A DNA stretch of 59,208 bases from Dysosmobacter sp. (GCA_026169195.1 JAPFEH010000067.1:1-59208); one strand, 5' to 3'. Shown: positions 25,310 to 35,215, numbered from the stretch's first letter. Notes: a model not told the origin generated them from the letters alone. Numbers and translations: made by a program.

Positions 25310-27736
25310 TTACTTATGAGGAACATGCCAGATGTTGTCTGCATACTGCGCCACAGCCCTGTCTGCCGCGAAAATCCCGCTGCGGGCAATGTTATGCAGG
25401 CTCATGCGGTTCCATTGCGCCGGATCGGCATAGGTCTGCACCATTCGGGTCTCTGCCTGACAGTAGGACTGGAAGTCCGCCAGCAGCAGGTATTCATCCG
25501 CAGGACTGCCGCCTGCGCCAAAGAGCAGCCGCTGGTACAGGTCCTCATAGCTGACACCGTCCCGGAAGCCCTTCCGCAGCGCATTCAGGCAATTGTACAG
25601 CACCGGATCCCGCTGATACAACCGCTGGGGCACATAGCCCTCCCGCTTCAGACGGTCCACCTCATCAGCATGGAGTCCGAAGAGGAACATATTCTCGTCC
25701 CCCAGCACCTCATTCATTTCCACGTTGGCGCCGTCCAGCGTGCCCACCGTCAGTGCGCCGTTCATCATGAATTTCATGTTTCCGGTTCCGCTGGCCTCTT
25801 TTCCGGCGGTGGAGATCTGCTGACTGACCTCACTGGCGGGCATCAGCTTCTCCGCCAGTGAAACCCGGTAGTTCTCCAGAAAGACCACCTGCAGCTTATC
25901 CTTGCAGACCGGATTGTGCGCGATCTCATCCGCCAGAGAGTTGATGAGCCGGATGATCCGCTTGGCAACCGCATAGCCGGGAGCCGCCTTTGCCCCGAAG
26001 AGGAAGGTATGCGGCCGGGTGATGGCATCGGGATCGGCCTGCAGCTTCTGGTAAAGCGCAATGATATGCAGCACGTTCAGCAGCTGCCTCTTATATTCGT
26101 GAAGCCGCTTCACCTGTACGTCAAAAATGGCATCCGGATTCAGCACAACATCCTGTGTTTTCAGCGCATAGGCCGCAAAGGCCTCCTTATTCTCCCGCTT
26201 GATGGCGGCCAGCCGTTCCTGCACGGCGCGATCTCCCGCATAGGCGTCCAGCCTCTGCAAAACACGGGGATCGGTCAGATAGGCGTCGCCTCCGGTCAAA
26301 TCCCGGATGAGACCGTCCAAACCGGGGTTGATCTCGCTGAGCCAGCGGCGGTGATCGATGCCATTGGTCACATTCTGGAACTTCCACGGTTCCATGCCGT
26401 AGGCTTCCTTGAAAACATCCTTTTTCAAGATCTCAGAGTGAAGGCCGCTGACACCGTTGACCGCCATGCCGCCGGCAATGCAGAGATTGGCCATCCGGAC
26501 TTCACCGTCCCAGATAATGGCCATTTTCCGGGTCTTGGCAGGATCGTGGTAAAAGTCCTCCACCTTCTTCTGCCAGCGGGCGGCGATCTCCTGAATGATC
26601 TGCCAGATTCGAGGCAGCAGTCCCTCCACCAGACTCTGGGGCCAACGCTCCAGCGCCTCTGCCAGCACCGTATGGTTGGTGTAGGCAACCGACTGGCGGG
26701 TGATTTCCCATGCCTCATCCCAGCTCATGCCGGCCTCGTCGATAAAAATGCGCATCAGCTCCGGAATCACCAGCGTCGGATGGGTGTCATTGATCTGAAT
26801 GACATTCTTTTCATGGAAGTTCTTCAGCGTCCCGTAAGTCTCCAAGTGGCTGCGGGCAATGGACTGCACCGTGGCCGACACAAAAAAGTACTGCTGCTTG
26901 AGCCGCAGGGATTTGCCTTCATAGTGGTTATCCTCGGGATAGAGGATGCGGGCAATGGTCTTTGCCATCGCCTCCTCCTCCGCCGCCTTCAGGTATTCGC
27001 CGCGGGAAAAGAGCGCCATGTCCACCGGATGGGTGGCGCGGGCATCCCACAAGCGCAGAGCATTGACATGCTGGGTGCCGTAGCCTGCCACCACCATATC
27101 GCAGGGAATGGCCAGAACCGTAGTGGCATTTTCATTGACAATATGCAGGTGCCCGTCGTCCCAGAACTCCCGCAGCGTTCCGCCGAACCGGACCTCCTGC
27201 GCCTCCTCCGGCTTTGGAAGCAGCCATGCGGCCCCCAGATCCTTCCAGTTGTCCGGAAGCTCCACCTGCTGTCCTTCCACGATCTTCTGCCGGAAGATCC
27301 CCAGCTCATAGCAGATGGAATAGCCCGTTGCGGGAATCTCCAGCGTCGTCATGGAATCCAGATAGCACGCTGCCAGCCGGCCAAGGCCGCCATTGCCCAA
27401 GCCCGCGTCCGGCTCCAGCTCAAAAATATCCGCCGCCTTAAAACCCAGATGCTCCAGCGCCTCTTTGAGCTGCGGCAGAACCTCCAGATTATACGCGTTT
27501 TTCATCAGGCTCCGCCCCATGAGGAACTCCAGAGACAGGTAATGTACCCGTTTTTCCTGTTCACTGCGGACCTTTTTGTGCGTCTCCACACCGCGGATCG
27601 CCATAACGTCCCGGAGTACCAAGGCGCAGGCTTTCATCATTTCCTGCTCGGTGGCCTCATCAGGCGCTTTGCCGAAGTTCAGCATCAGCTTGGCGGTCAA
27701 TGCTTCTTCCAGTGTTTTTGTGGTAAATGGTGTCAT
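25310..27736 (-). CDS. glgP: Glycogen phosphorylase
   Basis: The product is 808 residues, full family length. It releases glucose-1-phosphate from glycogen or maltodextrin ends with phosphate, using pyridoxal phosphate. The PLP lysine lies in EASGTGNMKFMMNGALT near residue 655, and the N-terminal region has VHYLSLEFLMGRSL and DAGLGNGGLGRLAACYLDS. Substrate-binding segments such as NDTHPTLVIPELMR are intact. It is the last gene of glgC-glgD-glgA-glgP, nine bases after glgA. Its ribosome site (GGAG) lies 12 bases away inside the end of glgA, so translation may depend on coupling. Confidence 0.96.
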   Translation of the reverse strand: MTPFTTKTLEEALTAKLMLNFGKAPDEATEQEMMKACALVLRDVMAIRGVETHKKVRSEQEKRVHYLSLEFLMGRSLMKNAYNLEVLPQLKEALEHLGFKAADIFELEPDAGLGNGGLGRLAACYLDSMTTLEIPATGYSICYELGIFRQKIVEGQQVELPDNWKDLGAAWLLPKPEEAQEVRFGGTLREFWDDGHLHIVNENATTVLAIPCDMVVAGYGTQHVNALRLWDARATHPVDMALFSRGEYLKAAEEEAMAKTIARILYPEDNHYEGKSLRLKQQYFFVSATVQSIARSHLETYGTLKNFHEKNVIQINDTHPTLVIPELMRIFIDEAGMSWDEAWEITRQSVAYTNHTVLAEALERWPQSLVEGLLPRIWQIIQEIAARWQKKVEDFYHDPAKTRKMAIIWDGEVRMANLCIAGGMAVNGVSGLHSEILKKDVFKEAYGMEPWKFQNVTNGIDHRRWLSEINPGLDGLIRDLTGGDAYLTDPRVLQRLDAYAGDRAVQERLAAIKRENKEAFAAYALKTQDVVLNPDAIFDVQVKRLHEYKRQLLNVLHIIALYQKLQADPDAITRPHTFLFGAKAAPGYAVAKRIIRLINSLADEIAHNPVCKDKLQVVFLENYRVSLAEKLMPASEVSQQISTAGKEASGTGNMKFMMNGALTVGTLDGANVEMNEVLGDENMFLFGLHADEVDRLKREGYVPQRLYQRDPVLYNCLNALRKGFRDGVSYEDLYQRLLFGAGGSPADEYLLLADFQSYCQAETRMVQTYADPAQWNRMSLHNIARSGIFAADRAVAQYADNIWHVPHK

Positions 27737-27745
27737 GAATGTCTG

Positions 27746-29401
27746 TTACTCCGCCTGTTCCTTTTTCTTGGTCTTGGCGGGCCCTTTCTTTGTGGTCTCT
27801 TTTTGAACCGTCTCTTTTTTGGCGTTCTTCTTGGCAGCCGGTTTCTTTACCGTCTTCTTGGCAGGCTTTTTCTCATCCGCTTCCTTCACGCTTTTCTCCG
27901 TTTTTCTGGAAGCGGTCTTTCTCTTGGGCTTTTCCGCAGACGCCTCCTTCACCGGCGCAGGCCAGACCTGTCCGGTGATGGACGCATAGATCCGCAGATA
28001 TTCCTTCGCGCTTCTGGCCCAACTGAAATCTCCCGCCATCGCCCGCAGGCGCAGGCGGCCGAAGGCATCCGGATGGTTCCGGTAAAGCTCCACCGCCTCA
28101 CGGATCACATACAGCATATCCCCGCTGGCATAGTTGGCAAAGGTAAAGCCGTTTCCGCTGTCCCGCCACGCTTCATAGGGCTGAACAGTATCCTTCAGTC
28201 CGCCGGTTTCCCGCACGATAGGCACTGTACCGTACCGCATGGCGATCATCTGGCTCAAGCCACAGGGCTCGCTCTTGGAGGGCATCAAAAACAGGTCCGC
28301 GCCTGCATAAATCGCCATGGACAGCGCCTCATTATAGTCCAGACGCACAGCCATACGGCCGGGATACTGCTGAGCCGCCCAATAGAAAAACTCCTCGTAC
28401 CGCTGGTCGCCCTTGCCCAGAATCACCAGCTGCACCGGAAGCTCCATGATATCATGCAGAACTTCACAAATCAAGTCCAGACCCTTGTGGGATACCAGCC
28501 GGCTCACGATCGCCAGCACCGGCGTATCCGCTTCCTCCCGCAGCCCCATCATCCGCTGCAGGGCTTCCTTGTCCTGCGCCTTGCCGCTGAGGTCCTCCGC
28601 GGAATACCGGGCGGTGATCAGCCCGTCAGCGGAGGGATCGTACAGCTTCATGTCGATCCCGTTCAGCACGCCGGAAAGCTTGTAATCACACTGGCGCATG
28701 ATCCCCTCCAGCCGGTGGGCAAAATAGGCCATTTTCAGCTCATTTGCATAGGATGGAGAGACGGCGTTGACTGCATCCGCGCAGAGAATGGCACCCTTGA
28801 GCAGATTCACGTCCCCGTCCATCATAATGGTCCCGTCATTGGCCCAGCCCTGATCCAGACCAAAGAGATTTCCCAGTGTCTCCAGACCGTACCGCCCCTG
28901 ATATTCAATGTTATGAATGGTCAGGGTGGTCTTAATGGAGCGGAACCGCTCCTCCCGCACACCGTCATCTTTCAGATAGATGGGCACCAGCGCCGTCTGC
29001 CAGTCATTGCAGTGGATGACCTCCGGCCAGAATTTCAGGTGATCCAGCATCCGCACCACCGCCCGGGAGAAATAGCCGAAGCGTTCTCCGTCATCCATAT
29101 AGCCATACAGGTCGGGGCGGTTGAAATACTGCTCATTGTCCAGAAAATACCACGTGACACCGTCTTTTTCCAAAGAGAACAGCCCGCAGTAGCTATGACG
29201 CCATGCAAGATCCACAAAATCATAGCACTCGAATTTCAGCTGGCTGCCGAACTTCTCCCGCACGGTTTGATACAGGGGCAGCACCACCGCCACCTCGGCT
29301 CCCTCCGCCGCCAAAGCCGGCGGCAAGGAACCCGCCACATCCGCAAGTCCACCGGTTTTGCAGAACGGCACTGCCTCGCTGGTCGCATACAAAATCTTCA
29401 T
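27746..29401 (-). CDS. glgA: Glycogen synthase with an unusual lysine-rich C-terminal tail
   Basis: The product is 551 residues; typical bacterial GlgA is about 480. It adds glucose from ADP-glucose to the growing alpha-1,4 chain. The GT5 fold is complete: KTGGLADV at residues 15-22 binds the nucleotide sugar, and the C-terminal domain has AIVSRLVSHKGLDL and LMPSKSEPCGLSQMIAMRYGT. After about residue 484 comes a 67-residue low-complexity tail containing 24 lysines plus Ala, Pro, Thr and Glu, like a histone H1 or ribosomal-protein tail. Such a tail could bind nucleic acid or another polyanion. It is in frame, without any frameshift sign. The gene lies between glgD and glgP on the same strand. 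Confidence 0.95.
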   Translation of the reverse strand: MKILYATSEAVPFCKTGGLADVAGSLPPALAAEGAEVAVVLPLYQTVREKFGSQLKFECYDFVDLAWRHSYCGLFSLEKDGVTWYFLDNEQYFNRPDLYGYMDDGERFGYFSRAVVRMLDHLKFWPEVIHCNDWQTALVPIYLKDDGVREERFRSIKTTLTIHNIEYQGRYGLETLGNLFGLDQGWANDGTIMMDGDVNLLKGAILCADAVNAVSPSYANELKMAYFAHRLEGIMRQCDYKLSGVLNGIDMKLYDPSADGLITARYSAEDLSGKAQDKEALQRMMGLREEADTPVLAIVSRLVSHKGLDLICEVLHDIMELPVQLVILGKGDQRYEEFFYWAAQQYPGRMAVRLDYNEALSMAIYAGADLFLMPSKSEPCGLSQMIAMRYGTVPIVRETGGLKDTVQPYEAWRDSGNGFTFANYASGDMLYVIREAVELYRNHPDAFGRLRLRAMAGDFSWARSAKEYLRIYASITGQVWPAPVKEASAEKPKRKTASRKTEKSVKEADEKKPAKKTVKKPAAKKNAKKETVQKETTKKGPAKTKKKEQAE

Positions 29402-29489
29402 AAAGTTCTCCTTTTTATTGAAAATTCATTTCGTAATCGGTTTCGTTTCCTGCCGCAGAAAGGGGGACGGCAAGGTCCCCCCCTTTTTC

Positions 29490-30602
29490 TCAAACAACGC
29501 TGCCCTTTGCTACAACGATGGGATATGTGGCGTGTCCCATCAAGGTACGGTCTGCCTGAATCTGCACATCCTTGTCCGCGATCACGTAGGCCAGATGACT
29601 GTTTCCGCCCACCGCAGTTTCCTTGAACAGCACGCAGTTACGCACCACAGCGCCGGCCTCCACCACTACGCCGGGAAACAGCACGGAGTTTTCCACGGTA
29701 CCCTCGATCCGGCAGCCCTCTGCCACCAGAGAATTGACACAGCGTCCGCCATCTCCCACATACGTTGACGCCTTGTCCGCACCCTTTGCCCGAATGGGAC
29801 GCTGGGCTGTGAACAGCTCTGCCCGAATGGCAGGGTCCAGCAGCTGCATGCTGCGGTCATAGTATTCCTGCACGGAGCGGACCTGCGCGGCAAAGCCCTC
29901 CCAAATGTAGGTACGCAGATTCAGCGAATCCTTTCTGGCCCGCAGCACATCCCGTCTCCAGCTGAACAGGTCCTTGGCGTGGCATTCATCCACCAGTTCC
30001 TTCAAGAGCTTCGTGGACAAAATATAGACCTCCAGCCCGCGGTATCCCCGGGGCGTATTGAGGTTATAGAGAACTTCTGTCACACGACCCTCGTCATTTT
30101 TTTCAAAATACGTGCCGCCGGCGGTCGCAAAGCTGTCATTCCCGCAAACCACGGTAATATCCGCGCCGGAGGCCATGTGGCCTTCATAAATCTCTGCCAA
30201 GGGCAGATTCGCCACCAGATCGCCCTCCATCAGCGCCACATAGTCCTGCCGGATGGTATCCAGATAGGTACGGACGCCGGACAGCGCCTCCAGCTTGCCC
30301 CGAAACGGCATGACGCCCCAATCCTTTTGATAGTTGAAGGGCGGCAGGATCCGCAGGCCGCCGCGCTTGCGGCTCAGGTCCCAGACCTTTCCGGTGCCCA
30401 GATGATCGATCATACTCTGATAGCGTCCATGAAGCACCACACCCACATCCGTCACGCCTGCATTGACCAGATTGGAAAGGGCAAAATCCACCATGCGGTA
30501 CCGGCCGCCGAAGGGGATGGATGCAGAAGAGCGGATCTCGCTCAGCTCCCGCAGATCGTTTCTTTTTTCATAGGAAAAGATAATACCGTGCAGTCCGTTC
30601 AT
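29490..30602 (-). CDS. glgD: GlgD, ADP-glucose pyrophosphorylase regulatory-type subunit
   Basis: The product is 370 residues, a nucleotidyltransferase fold with a C-terminal left-handed beta-helix. The N terminus ([20 protein letters not shown]) lacks the GGxGxRL nucleotide loop of GlgC, as expected for GlgD, which in Firmicutes pairs with GlgC and raises its activity. [22 protein letters not shown] is conserved. The ATG overlaps the glgC stop as ATGA, favouring equal synthesis of the two subunits. Confidence 0.93.
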   Translation of the reverse strand: MNGLHGIIFSYEKRNDLRELSEIRSSASIPFGGRYRMVDFALSNLVNAGVTDVGVVLHGRYQSMIDHLGTGKVWDLSRKRGGLRILPPFNYQKDWGVMPFRGKLEALSGVRTYLDTIRQDYVALMEGDLVANLPLAEIYEGHMASGADITVVCGNDSFATAGGTYFEKNDEGRVTEVLYNLNTPRGYRGLEVYILSTKLLKELVDECHAKDLFSWRRDVLRARKDSLNLRTYIWEGFAAQVRSVQEYYDRSMQLLDPAIRAELFTAQRPIRAKGADKASTYVGDGGRCVNSLVAEGCRIEGTVENSVLFPGVVVEAGAVVRNCVLFKETAVGGNSHLAYVIADKDVQIQADRTLMGHATYPIVVAKGSVV

Positions 30603-31807
30603 TTGGACACCTCCTCACCGTCCCGGCCCAGCATGGTGCCAGGTGCGACCACTCTCTCTCCGGCTACCTGACAGTGGGGCGCCAGCACCGTCAGTCCCCA
30701 TTTTCCGTTTGCAGCCGCTTCCGGTGTGCTGCCCACCCGGCAGTCCCGTCCGATGCGGCACTCCTCGCCCAGAATGGCATATTCCACCACGGCGCCGGGT
30801 TCCACCACCACGCCGGGCATCAGTACGGAATAGCTGACACGGGCGCCTTCGCCCACTGTCACATTGGGGGAGAGCACAGAATTTTCCACTGTTCCCTCCA
30901 ATGTACTGCCGCGGTTGAAGGCGCTGTGGCTCACCTGCGCATTGCTCCCCAGAAACGTGGGCGGCGCGTCCACAGAACGGGCATAAACGGGCCATGATTC
31001 ATCGCTCAGATCCAAACCGGATTCCGGAGAGAGCATATCCATATTCGCATCCCACAGGGATTCCAGTGTGCCCACATCCTTCCAGTACCCTGCAAACCGG
31101 TAGGCTGCCATCCGTTCACCGTTTGCCAGCATGGCGGGAATGACGTTCTTTCCGAAGTCGTTTTCAGAGTTCGGGTTCGCTTCGTCCTCTGTCAGATACC
31201 TACGCAGAGCCTGCCACGAGAACACATAGATTCCCATGGACGCCAGATTGCTTTTCGGCTCCTTGGGCTTTTCCGCAAACTCGGTAATCATGTCCTCGCC
31301 GTCCACCGCCATGATGCCGAAGCGGGACGCCTCCTCCCAAGGCACCTCCATGACGGAAATGGTGCAGGCAGCATTGGCTTCCTTATGGCGGGCCACCATA
31401 TCGGAATAATCCATTTTATAGATATGGTCACCGGAAAGGATCACCACATACTCGGGATCATACAGGTCAATAAACCCGATATTCTGGTAAATGGCATTTG
31501 CCGTACCCTTGTACCAGGTGCCGCCCTTACTGCCTTGATATGGCGGCAGAATATGTACACCGCCGCTGCTTCCGTCCAGATCCCACGGCTGGCCGCTCCC
31601 GATATAGCTGTTCAGCTCCAGCGGACGATACTGCGTCAGCACACCCACAGTGTCGATGCCGGAATTGGTGCAGTTGGATAAGGGAAAATCAATGATGCGG
31701 TATTTGCCGCCAAAGGGGACAGCGGGTTTTGCCATATCCCCGGTCAGCACGTACAGCCGACTGCCCTGACCGCCGGCCAGCAGCATGGCGATACATTCTT
31801 TTTTCAT
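30599..31807 (-). CDS. glgC: Glucose-1-phosphate adenylyltransferase, catalytic subunit
   Basis: The product is 402 residues. It makes ADP-glucose from ATP and glucose-1-phosphate, the committed step of bacterial glycogen synthesis. The nucleotide loop is [14 protein letters not shown], followed by [20 protein letters not shown], the sugar-phosphate region [21 protein letters not shown], and a beta-helix C terminus. The start at 31807 has GGAG upstream and is overlapped by an upstream ORF. First gene of glgC-glgD-glgA-glgP. Confidence 0.95.
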   Translation of the reverse strand: MKKECIAMLLAGGQGSRLYVLTGDMAKPAVPFGGKYRIIDFPLSNCTNSGIDTVGVLTQYRPLELNSYIGSGQPWDLDGSSGGVHILPPYQGSKGGTWYKGTANAIYQNIGFIDLYDPEYVVILSGDHIYKMDYSDMVARHKEANAACTISVMEVPWEEASRFGIMAVDGEDMITEFAEKPKEPKSNLASMGIYVFSWQALRRYLTEDEANPNSENDFGKNVIPAMLANGERMAAYRFAGYWKDVGTLESLWDANMDMLSPESGLDLSDESWPVYARSVDAPPTFLGSNAQVSHSAFNRGSTLEGTVENSVLSPNVTVGEGARVSYSVLMPGVVVEPGAVVEYAILGEECRIGRDCRVGSTPEAAANGKWGLTVLAPHCQVAGERVVAPGTMLGRDGEEVSK

Positions 31808-31935
31808 GGTTTCTCCAGCTCCTTTGCCTGTAATTTCTTCCCACAAACGGGGACATCCTTGTTCTGCCTTGCGGAAACGCCGCCGGCACAGACACCTCCG
31901 TTCTCTGAGACGGGACCGCTTCCACCGCGGTTCAT
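31804..31935 (-). CDS. Possible 43-codon upstream ORF ending on the glgC start codon
   Basis: In the glgC leader an ATG at 31935 opens a 43-residue frame rich in Gly, Val and Lys ([14 protein letters not shown] at the start) whose TGA overlaps the glgC ATG as ATGA. Upstream is a GGGGG stretch that could act as a weak ribosome site; AAGGAAG lies further away. No homology is recognised. It could be a leader peptide coupling glgC translation, or a chance frame. Confidence 0.3.
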   Translation of the reverse strand: MNRGGSGPVSENGGVCAGGVSARQNKDVPVCGKKLQAKELEKP

Positions 31936-31983
31936 CGCCGCGCCCCCGCTCTTCCTTTCTCTTCCAGATATAGTCTTATTTTC

Positions 31984-32012
31984 ATTATACTTCTTAGAAA
32001 AATGACCGTCAA
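31984..32012 (-). promoter_or_regulatory. Sigma-A promoter of the glgCDAP operon
   Basis: On the minus strand TTGACG (32012-32007) and a perfect TATAAT (31989-31984) are 17 bases apart. The start near 31977 gives a leader of about 170 bases that contains the possible upstream ORF. Confidence 0.8.
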
Positions 32013-32163
32013 GGACAGTGCCGTCGAAAAAAGGGCGTTCTTTTGGTTTGTTTCTCTAGAAGCTTTTCTGTTTTTAACAGTTTCTTTGTGTGTTTTTGTC
32101 ATTTCATGCAAATCTCTGCTGGACAGTACCTGCCTATCCGTTCTCTGCGGGCAGGCTGACGTC

Positions 32164-32192
32164 TTGATTTTACTCCATCGGTCTGCTAAAAT
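32164..32192 (+). promoter_or_regulatory. Sigma-A promoter of the TSUP-racemase unit
   Basis: TTGATT (32164-32169), a 17-base spacer and TAAAAT (32187-32192). It is divergent from the glgC promoter; nothing else is recognised between them. Confidence 0.7.
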
Positions 32193-32229
32193 AGGTTGAT
32201 TTTTGCGAATTTTCCATTTGGAGGATAAG

Positions 32230-33042
32230 ATGTTTCAATTCTTTACAAATGTAACCATCGACGGATTTCCCTTGTGGATCGTACTGCTGCTGTGTGTCGG
32301 CGTCTTTCTGGCTTCCTTCATGGATGCGATCGCCGGCGGGGGCGGCATCATCTCCGTCCCCTCCTATCTGATCGCCTTTTCCGGTCTGCCCGCCTACTAT
32401 GCCCTTGGCACCAACAAGCTTTCTGCCGCCATCGGCACCGTATTTTCCACAGGCCGCTTCATCAAAAACGGCTATGTGAACTGGCGTCTGTTCGCCCCTT
32501 CGATCTTTCTGGCCCTGCTGGGCTCCATGGTTGGCACATGGCTGCAGCTCCACACGCCGGATCAGATCCTCAAATACCTGCTTCTGGCCGTGCTTCCCGT
32601 GGTGGCCTTTGTAACGCTGCGAACCCGCGAATGGCCCGACGAGCCGGGCGATCTTCCCTTCGGCCGGCAGGCTGCCATCGTCTGGGCAGGCGCCTTGGTC
32701 ATCGGCGCCTATGACGGTTATTACGGTCCCGGCACAGGGACGTTCCTCATGCTGATTTTTATCCGGTTGGCCAAACTGGATACCCGCCATGCCGCAGGCG
32801 GCGTCAAGGTCATCAATCTGTCCTCCAATCTGGGCAGCCTGTTCACCGCCCTTCTGGCCGGCAAGGTGTTCATCGGTGTGGGACTGACCGCCGCCGTGGC
32901 CTCCATTGCCGGACACTACATCGGCGCCGGTCTGGCCATCAAAAACGGCAGCCGGATCGTCCGGCCCGCCGTTATCCTCGTACTTCTTCTCCTCACATGC
33001 AAAGTGGGCAGCGAGCTGCTGTTTCCCGAATTCTGGAACTGA
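32230..33042 (+). CDS. TSUP family membrane transporter (TauE/SafE type)
   Basis: The product is 270 residues with about eight membrane helices and two repeated halves carrying the family signatures FMDAIAGGGGIISVP and YDGYYGPGTGTFL. Members export sulfite, sulfoacetate or other small anions. GGAGG lies six bases before the ATG at 32230; an upstream TTG frame start at 32203 is not supported. It precedes the racemase-like gene by nine bases. The genome region handles organosulfur (sulfatase island, possible sulfo-lyase), so sulfite export is attractive, but nothing in the sequence fixes the substrate. Confidence 0.88.
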   Translation: MFQFFTNVTIDGFPLWIVLLLCVGVFLASFMDAIAGGGGIISVPSYLIAFSGLPAYYALGTNKLSAAIGTVFSTGRFIKNGYVNWRLFAPSIFLALLGSMVGTWLQLHTPDQILKYLLLAVLPVVAFVTLRTREWPDEPGDLPFGRQAAIVWAGALVIGAYDGYYGPGTGTFLMLIFIRLAKLDTRHAAGGVKVINLSSNLGSLFTALLAGKVFIGVGLTAAVASIAGHYIGAGLAIKNGSRIVRPAVILVLLLLTCKVGSELLFPEFWN

Positions 33043-33051
33043 GGTGCCGCT

Positions 33052-33759
33052 ATGAAAAAAAGCATTGGAATTCTGGGTGGTATGGGACCTTTGGCCACCG
33101 CCGACCTGTTCCGGAAAATCATCCTTTTCACAGACGCCGACCGGGACCATGACCACATCCGGATCTATGTCGACAACAACCCCGCCATTCCGGACCGGAC
33201 CGCCGCGCTGCTTTCCGGAGGAGACGACCCGCTGCCCGCCATGACAGACTCCCTTCGCAAGCTGGAAGCCTGCGGCGCCTCCTGTATCCTCATGCCCTGC
33301 AACACCGCTCACTGCTTTCTCCCCCGTCTCCAGCCCCTGACAGAGCTTCCCTTCCTCAGTATGCCGGAGGCTGCCGCCAAAGCCTGCGCCGTGCGGTTTT
33401 CCGGAAAAACCGCCGCAATCTTGGCGACCAAGGGAACGATCTCCTCGGGGCTTTATCAGGATGCACTGGAGAAAGAGCAGGTCCCCTTCCTGCTGCCGGA
33501 TGACAGCCAGCAGGACGCTTTGATGCGGGTCATTTATGAAGGCGTAAAAGCCGGCCGGCCGCCGGAATGCTATCAAAACGATATGGCCGCCGTGGTGAAC
33601 GGTCTGGCTGCACGGGGCGCAGACATCTTCCTTTTGGGCTGCACGGAGCTTCCTCTGGCCGTCAGCGCCTTGGGATGGCAGCTCCCCGTCCTTGATCCCA
33701 CGGAGGAACTGGCAAAAGCCGCTATCCGTTTTGCGGGCTTCTCCGTCCGGAAATCGTAA
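33052..33759 (+). CDS. Aspartate/glutamate racemase family enzyme
   Basis: The product is 235 residues with the two-cysteine racemase fold. The first catalytic cysteine lies in LMPCNTAH (about residue 83) and the second in LLGCTELPL (about 191); IGILGGMGPLAT opens the protein. It is PLP-independent and would interconvert D- and L-acidic amino acids, or act on a related compound in the wider hydantoin-racemase superfamily. It follows the TSUP gene by nine bases, and a dicarboxylate/amino-acid symporter comes next under its own promoter, which supports an acidic amino acid substrate. Confidence 0.87.
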   Translation: MKKSIGILGGMGPLATADLFRKIILFTDADRDHDHIRIYVDNNPAIPDRTAALLSGGDDPLPAMTDSLRKLEACGASCILMPCNTAHCFLPRLQPLTELPFLSMPEAAAKACAVRFSGKTAAILATKGTISSGLYQDALEKEQVPFLLPDDSQQDALMRVIYEGVKAGRPPECYQNDMAAVVNGLAARGADIFLLGCTELPLAVSALGWQLPVLDPTEELAKAAIRFAGFSVRKS

Positions 33760-33798
33760 GCCGCGGTTTTCCTCCATTCACGATTTTTTCACAAATTC

Positions 33799-33827
33799 TT
33801 TACAGTATCTTCTTTTTTTGATATACT
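33799..33827 (+). promoter_or_regulatory. Sigma-A promoter of the symporter gene
   Basis: TTTACA (33799-33804), a 17-base spacer and TATACT (33822-33827), about 83 bases before the ATG. Confidence 0.75.
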
Positions 33828-33909
33828 GATAAAACAGCTGTGCCGCTTTCCCGCATAGAAGCAAAAAAGCAGGCGCGAGCTGATGGAACATATGGTATGA
33901 GGTGAATGT

Positions 33910-35130
33910 ATGAAAAAGAAATTGAATCTCCCCATGCAGATCCTGATCGCCCTGATTCTGGGTATCGTGGTCGGTCTGGTCTGTTACTTTGCCGGTCTGG
34001 CAGACTTTACCACGAACTTCCTGAAGCCCTTTGGCGATATTTTCGTCAACCTTCTGAAATTCATTGTGGTGCCCGTGGTGCTGCTCTCCATGATTGACGG
34101 GATTTTGTCCATGGGTGACATGAAGAAAGTGGGTTCCGTCGGTGTGAAAACTGTTGCCTATTTTATGATTACCACCGCCGTCGCCTGCGTCATCGGTCTG
34201 GCTCTTGCCAACATTTTCAACGCCGCCCACCTGTTCCCGGTGCTGGATGCCTCCAACGCGCAGTATGAAGCCAAGGAATTCGGCGGCTTTATGGCAACGC
34301 TGGTCTCCATCTTCCCCACCAATATGTGGAAATCCTTTACGGAGGCCAATATGCTGCAGGTCATTGTCATCGCTCTGTTTTTCGGCGGTGCCATCATTGC
34401 AGCAGGCGACCGCGCCAAGCTGACCCGGGACATCGTCTCTTCCTTCTATGCTGTCATCGAAAAGCTGATGACCTTCATCATCAGCCTGAGTCCGATCGGC
34501 GTGTTCACCTATATGGCATGGGTCGTTGCCACGCAGGGATCTGAGATTCTGGTCTCCCTGCTGCTGGTCATCATCTGCGCCTATCTGGGGTATCTGGTGC
34601 ACGCAATTGTGGTGTACTCCTTCTCCGCCAGAATGTTTGCCGGCATCAGCCCCGTCAAGTTCTTCAAGGGCGCCTTTGCGGCCATGATCTTTGCCTTCAC
34701 CTCCACTTCTTCCGCTGCCACGCTTCCTGTTTCCAAGGAGTGTGCGGCAGAGCTGGGTGCTGAGGACGATATTGCCGCTTTCGTGCTGCCTCTCGGTTCC
34801 ACCATCAATATGGACGGCACTGCCATCTACCAGTGCGTTGCCACGGTGTTTCTGGCCTCCTGTGCCGGCATCCAGCTGACGCTGGGACAGATGATCGTTG
34901 TGGTCATTACCGCTACGCTGGCCTCGATCGGAACCGCCGGCACTCCCGGCGCAGGCATGATTATGCTGGCTATGGTTCTGGAGGCACTGGGGATTCCCGT
35001 GGCCTATATCGGCCTGATCGTCGCCGTGGACCGGATCTTCGACATGGGCCGGACCTGCCTGAATGTTACCGGCGACATCGCCTGCTCTTTGTGCGTCAGC
35101 AAATGGCAGCGCAGCGAAGCCGGCAAATAA
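33910..35130 (+). CDS. Dicarboxylate/amino acid:cation symporter (DAACS family)
   Basis: The product is 406 residues with about eight membrane segments plus two re-entrant loops. Family hallmarks are the serine-rich AFTSTSSAATLPVS, the LGSTINMDGTA sodium/substrate site, TLASIGTAGTPGAG, and the DRIFDMGRTCLNVTGD near the C terminus whose Asp and Asn contact the amino acid. It should import glutamate, aspartate or a C4-dicarboxylate with Na+ or H+. It is downstream of a racemase-like gene. The ribosome site is GAGGTGA, and a terminator follows. Confidence 0.93.
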   Translation: MKKKLNLPMQILIALILGIVVGLVCYFAGLADFTTNFLKPFGDIFVNLLKFIVVPVVLLSMIDGILSMGDMKKVGSVGVKTVAYFMITTAVACVIGLALANIFNAAHLFPVLDASNAQYEAKEFGGFMATLVSIFPTNMWKSFTEANMLQVIVIALFFGGAIIAAGDRAKLTRDIVSSFYAVIEKLMTFIISLSPIGVFTYMAWVVATQGSEILVSLLLVIICAYLGYLVHAIVVYSFSARMFAGISPVKFFKGAFAAMIFAFTSTSSAATLPVSKECAAELGAEDDIAAFVLPLGSTINMDGTAIYQCVATVFLASCAGIQLTLGQMIVVVITATLASIGTAGTPGAGMIMLAMVLEALGIPVAYIGLIVAVDRIFDMGRTCLNVTGDIACSLCVSKWQRSEAGK

Positions 35131-35151
35131 ATAAATGTTCATCGGCATTTT

Positions 35152-35182
35152 CTGCCCGTCGGATTCCGGCGGGCAGTTTTTT
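35152..35182 (+). terminator. Terminator of the symporter gene
   Basis: CTGCCCG (35152-35158) pairs with CGGGCAG (35170-35176), followed by six T. Confidence 0.85.
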
Positions 35183-35215
35183 ATGCACTTACCAGACTTC
35201 TCCAGTCCCGCGGCG

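Noticed and set aside
25916..29626. A 1236-codon plus-strand frame opposite glgP and glgA
   Set aside because: Shadow of two well-recognised genes; composition is His/Leu/Gln-rich and without motifs.
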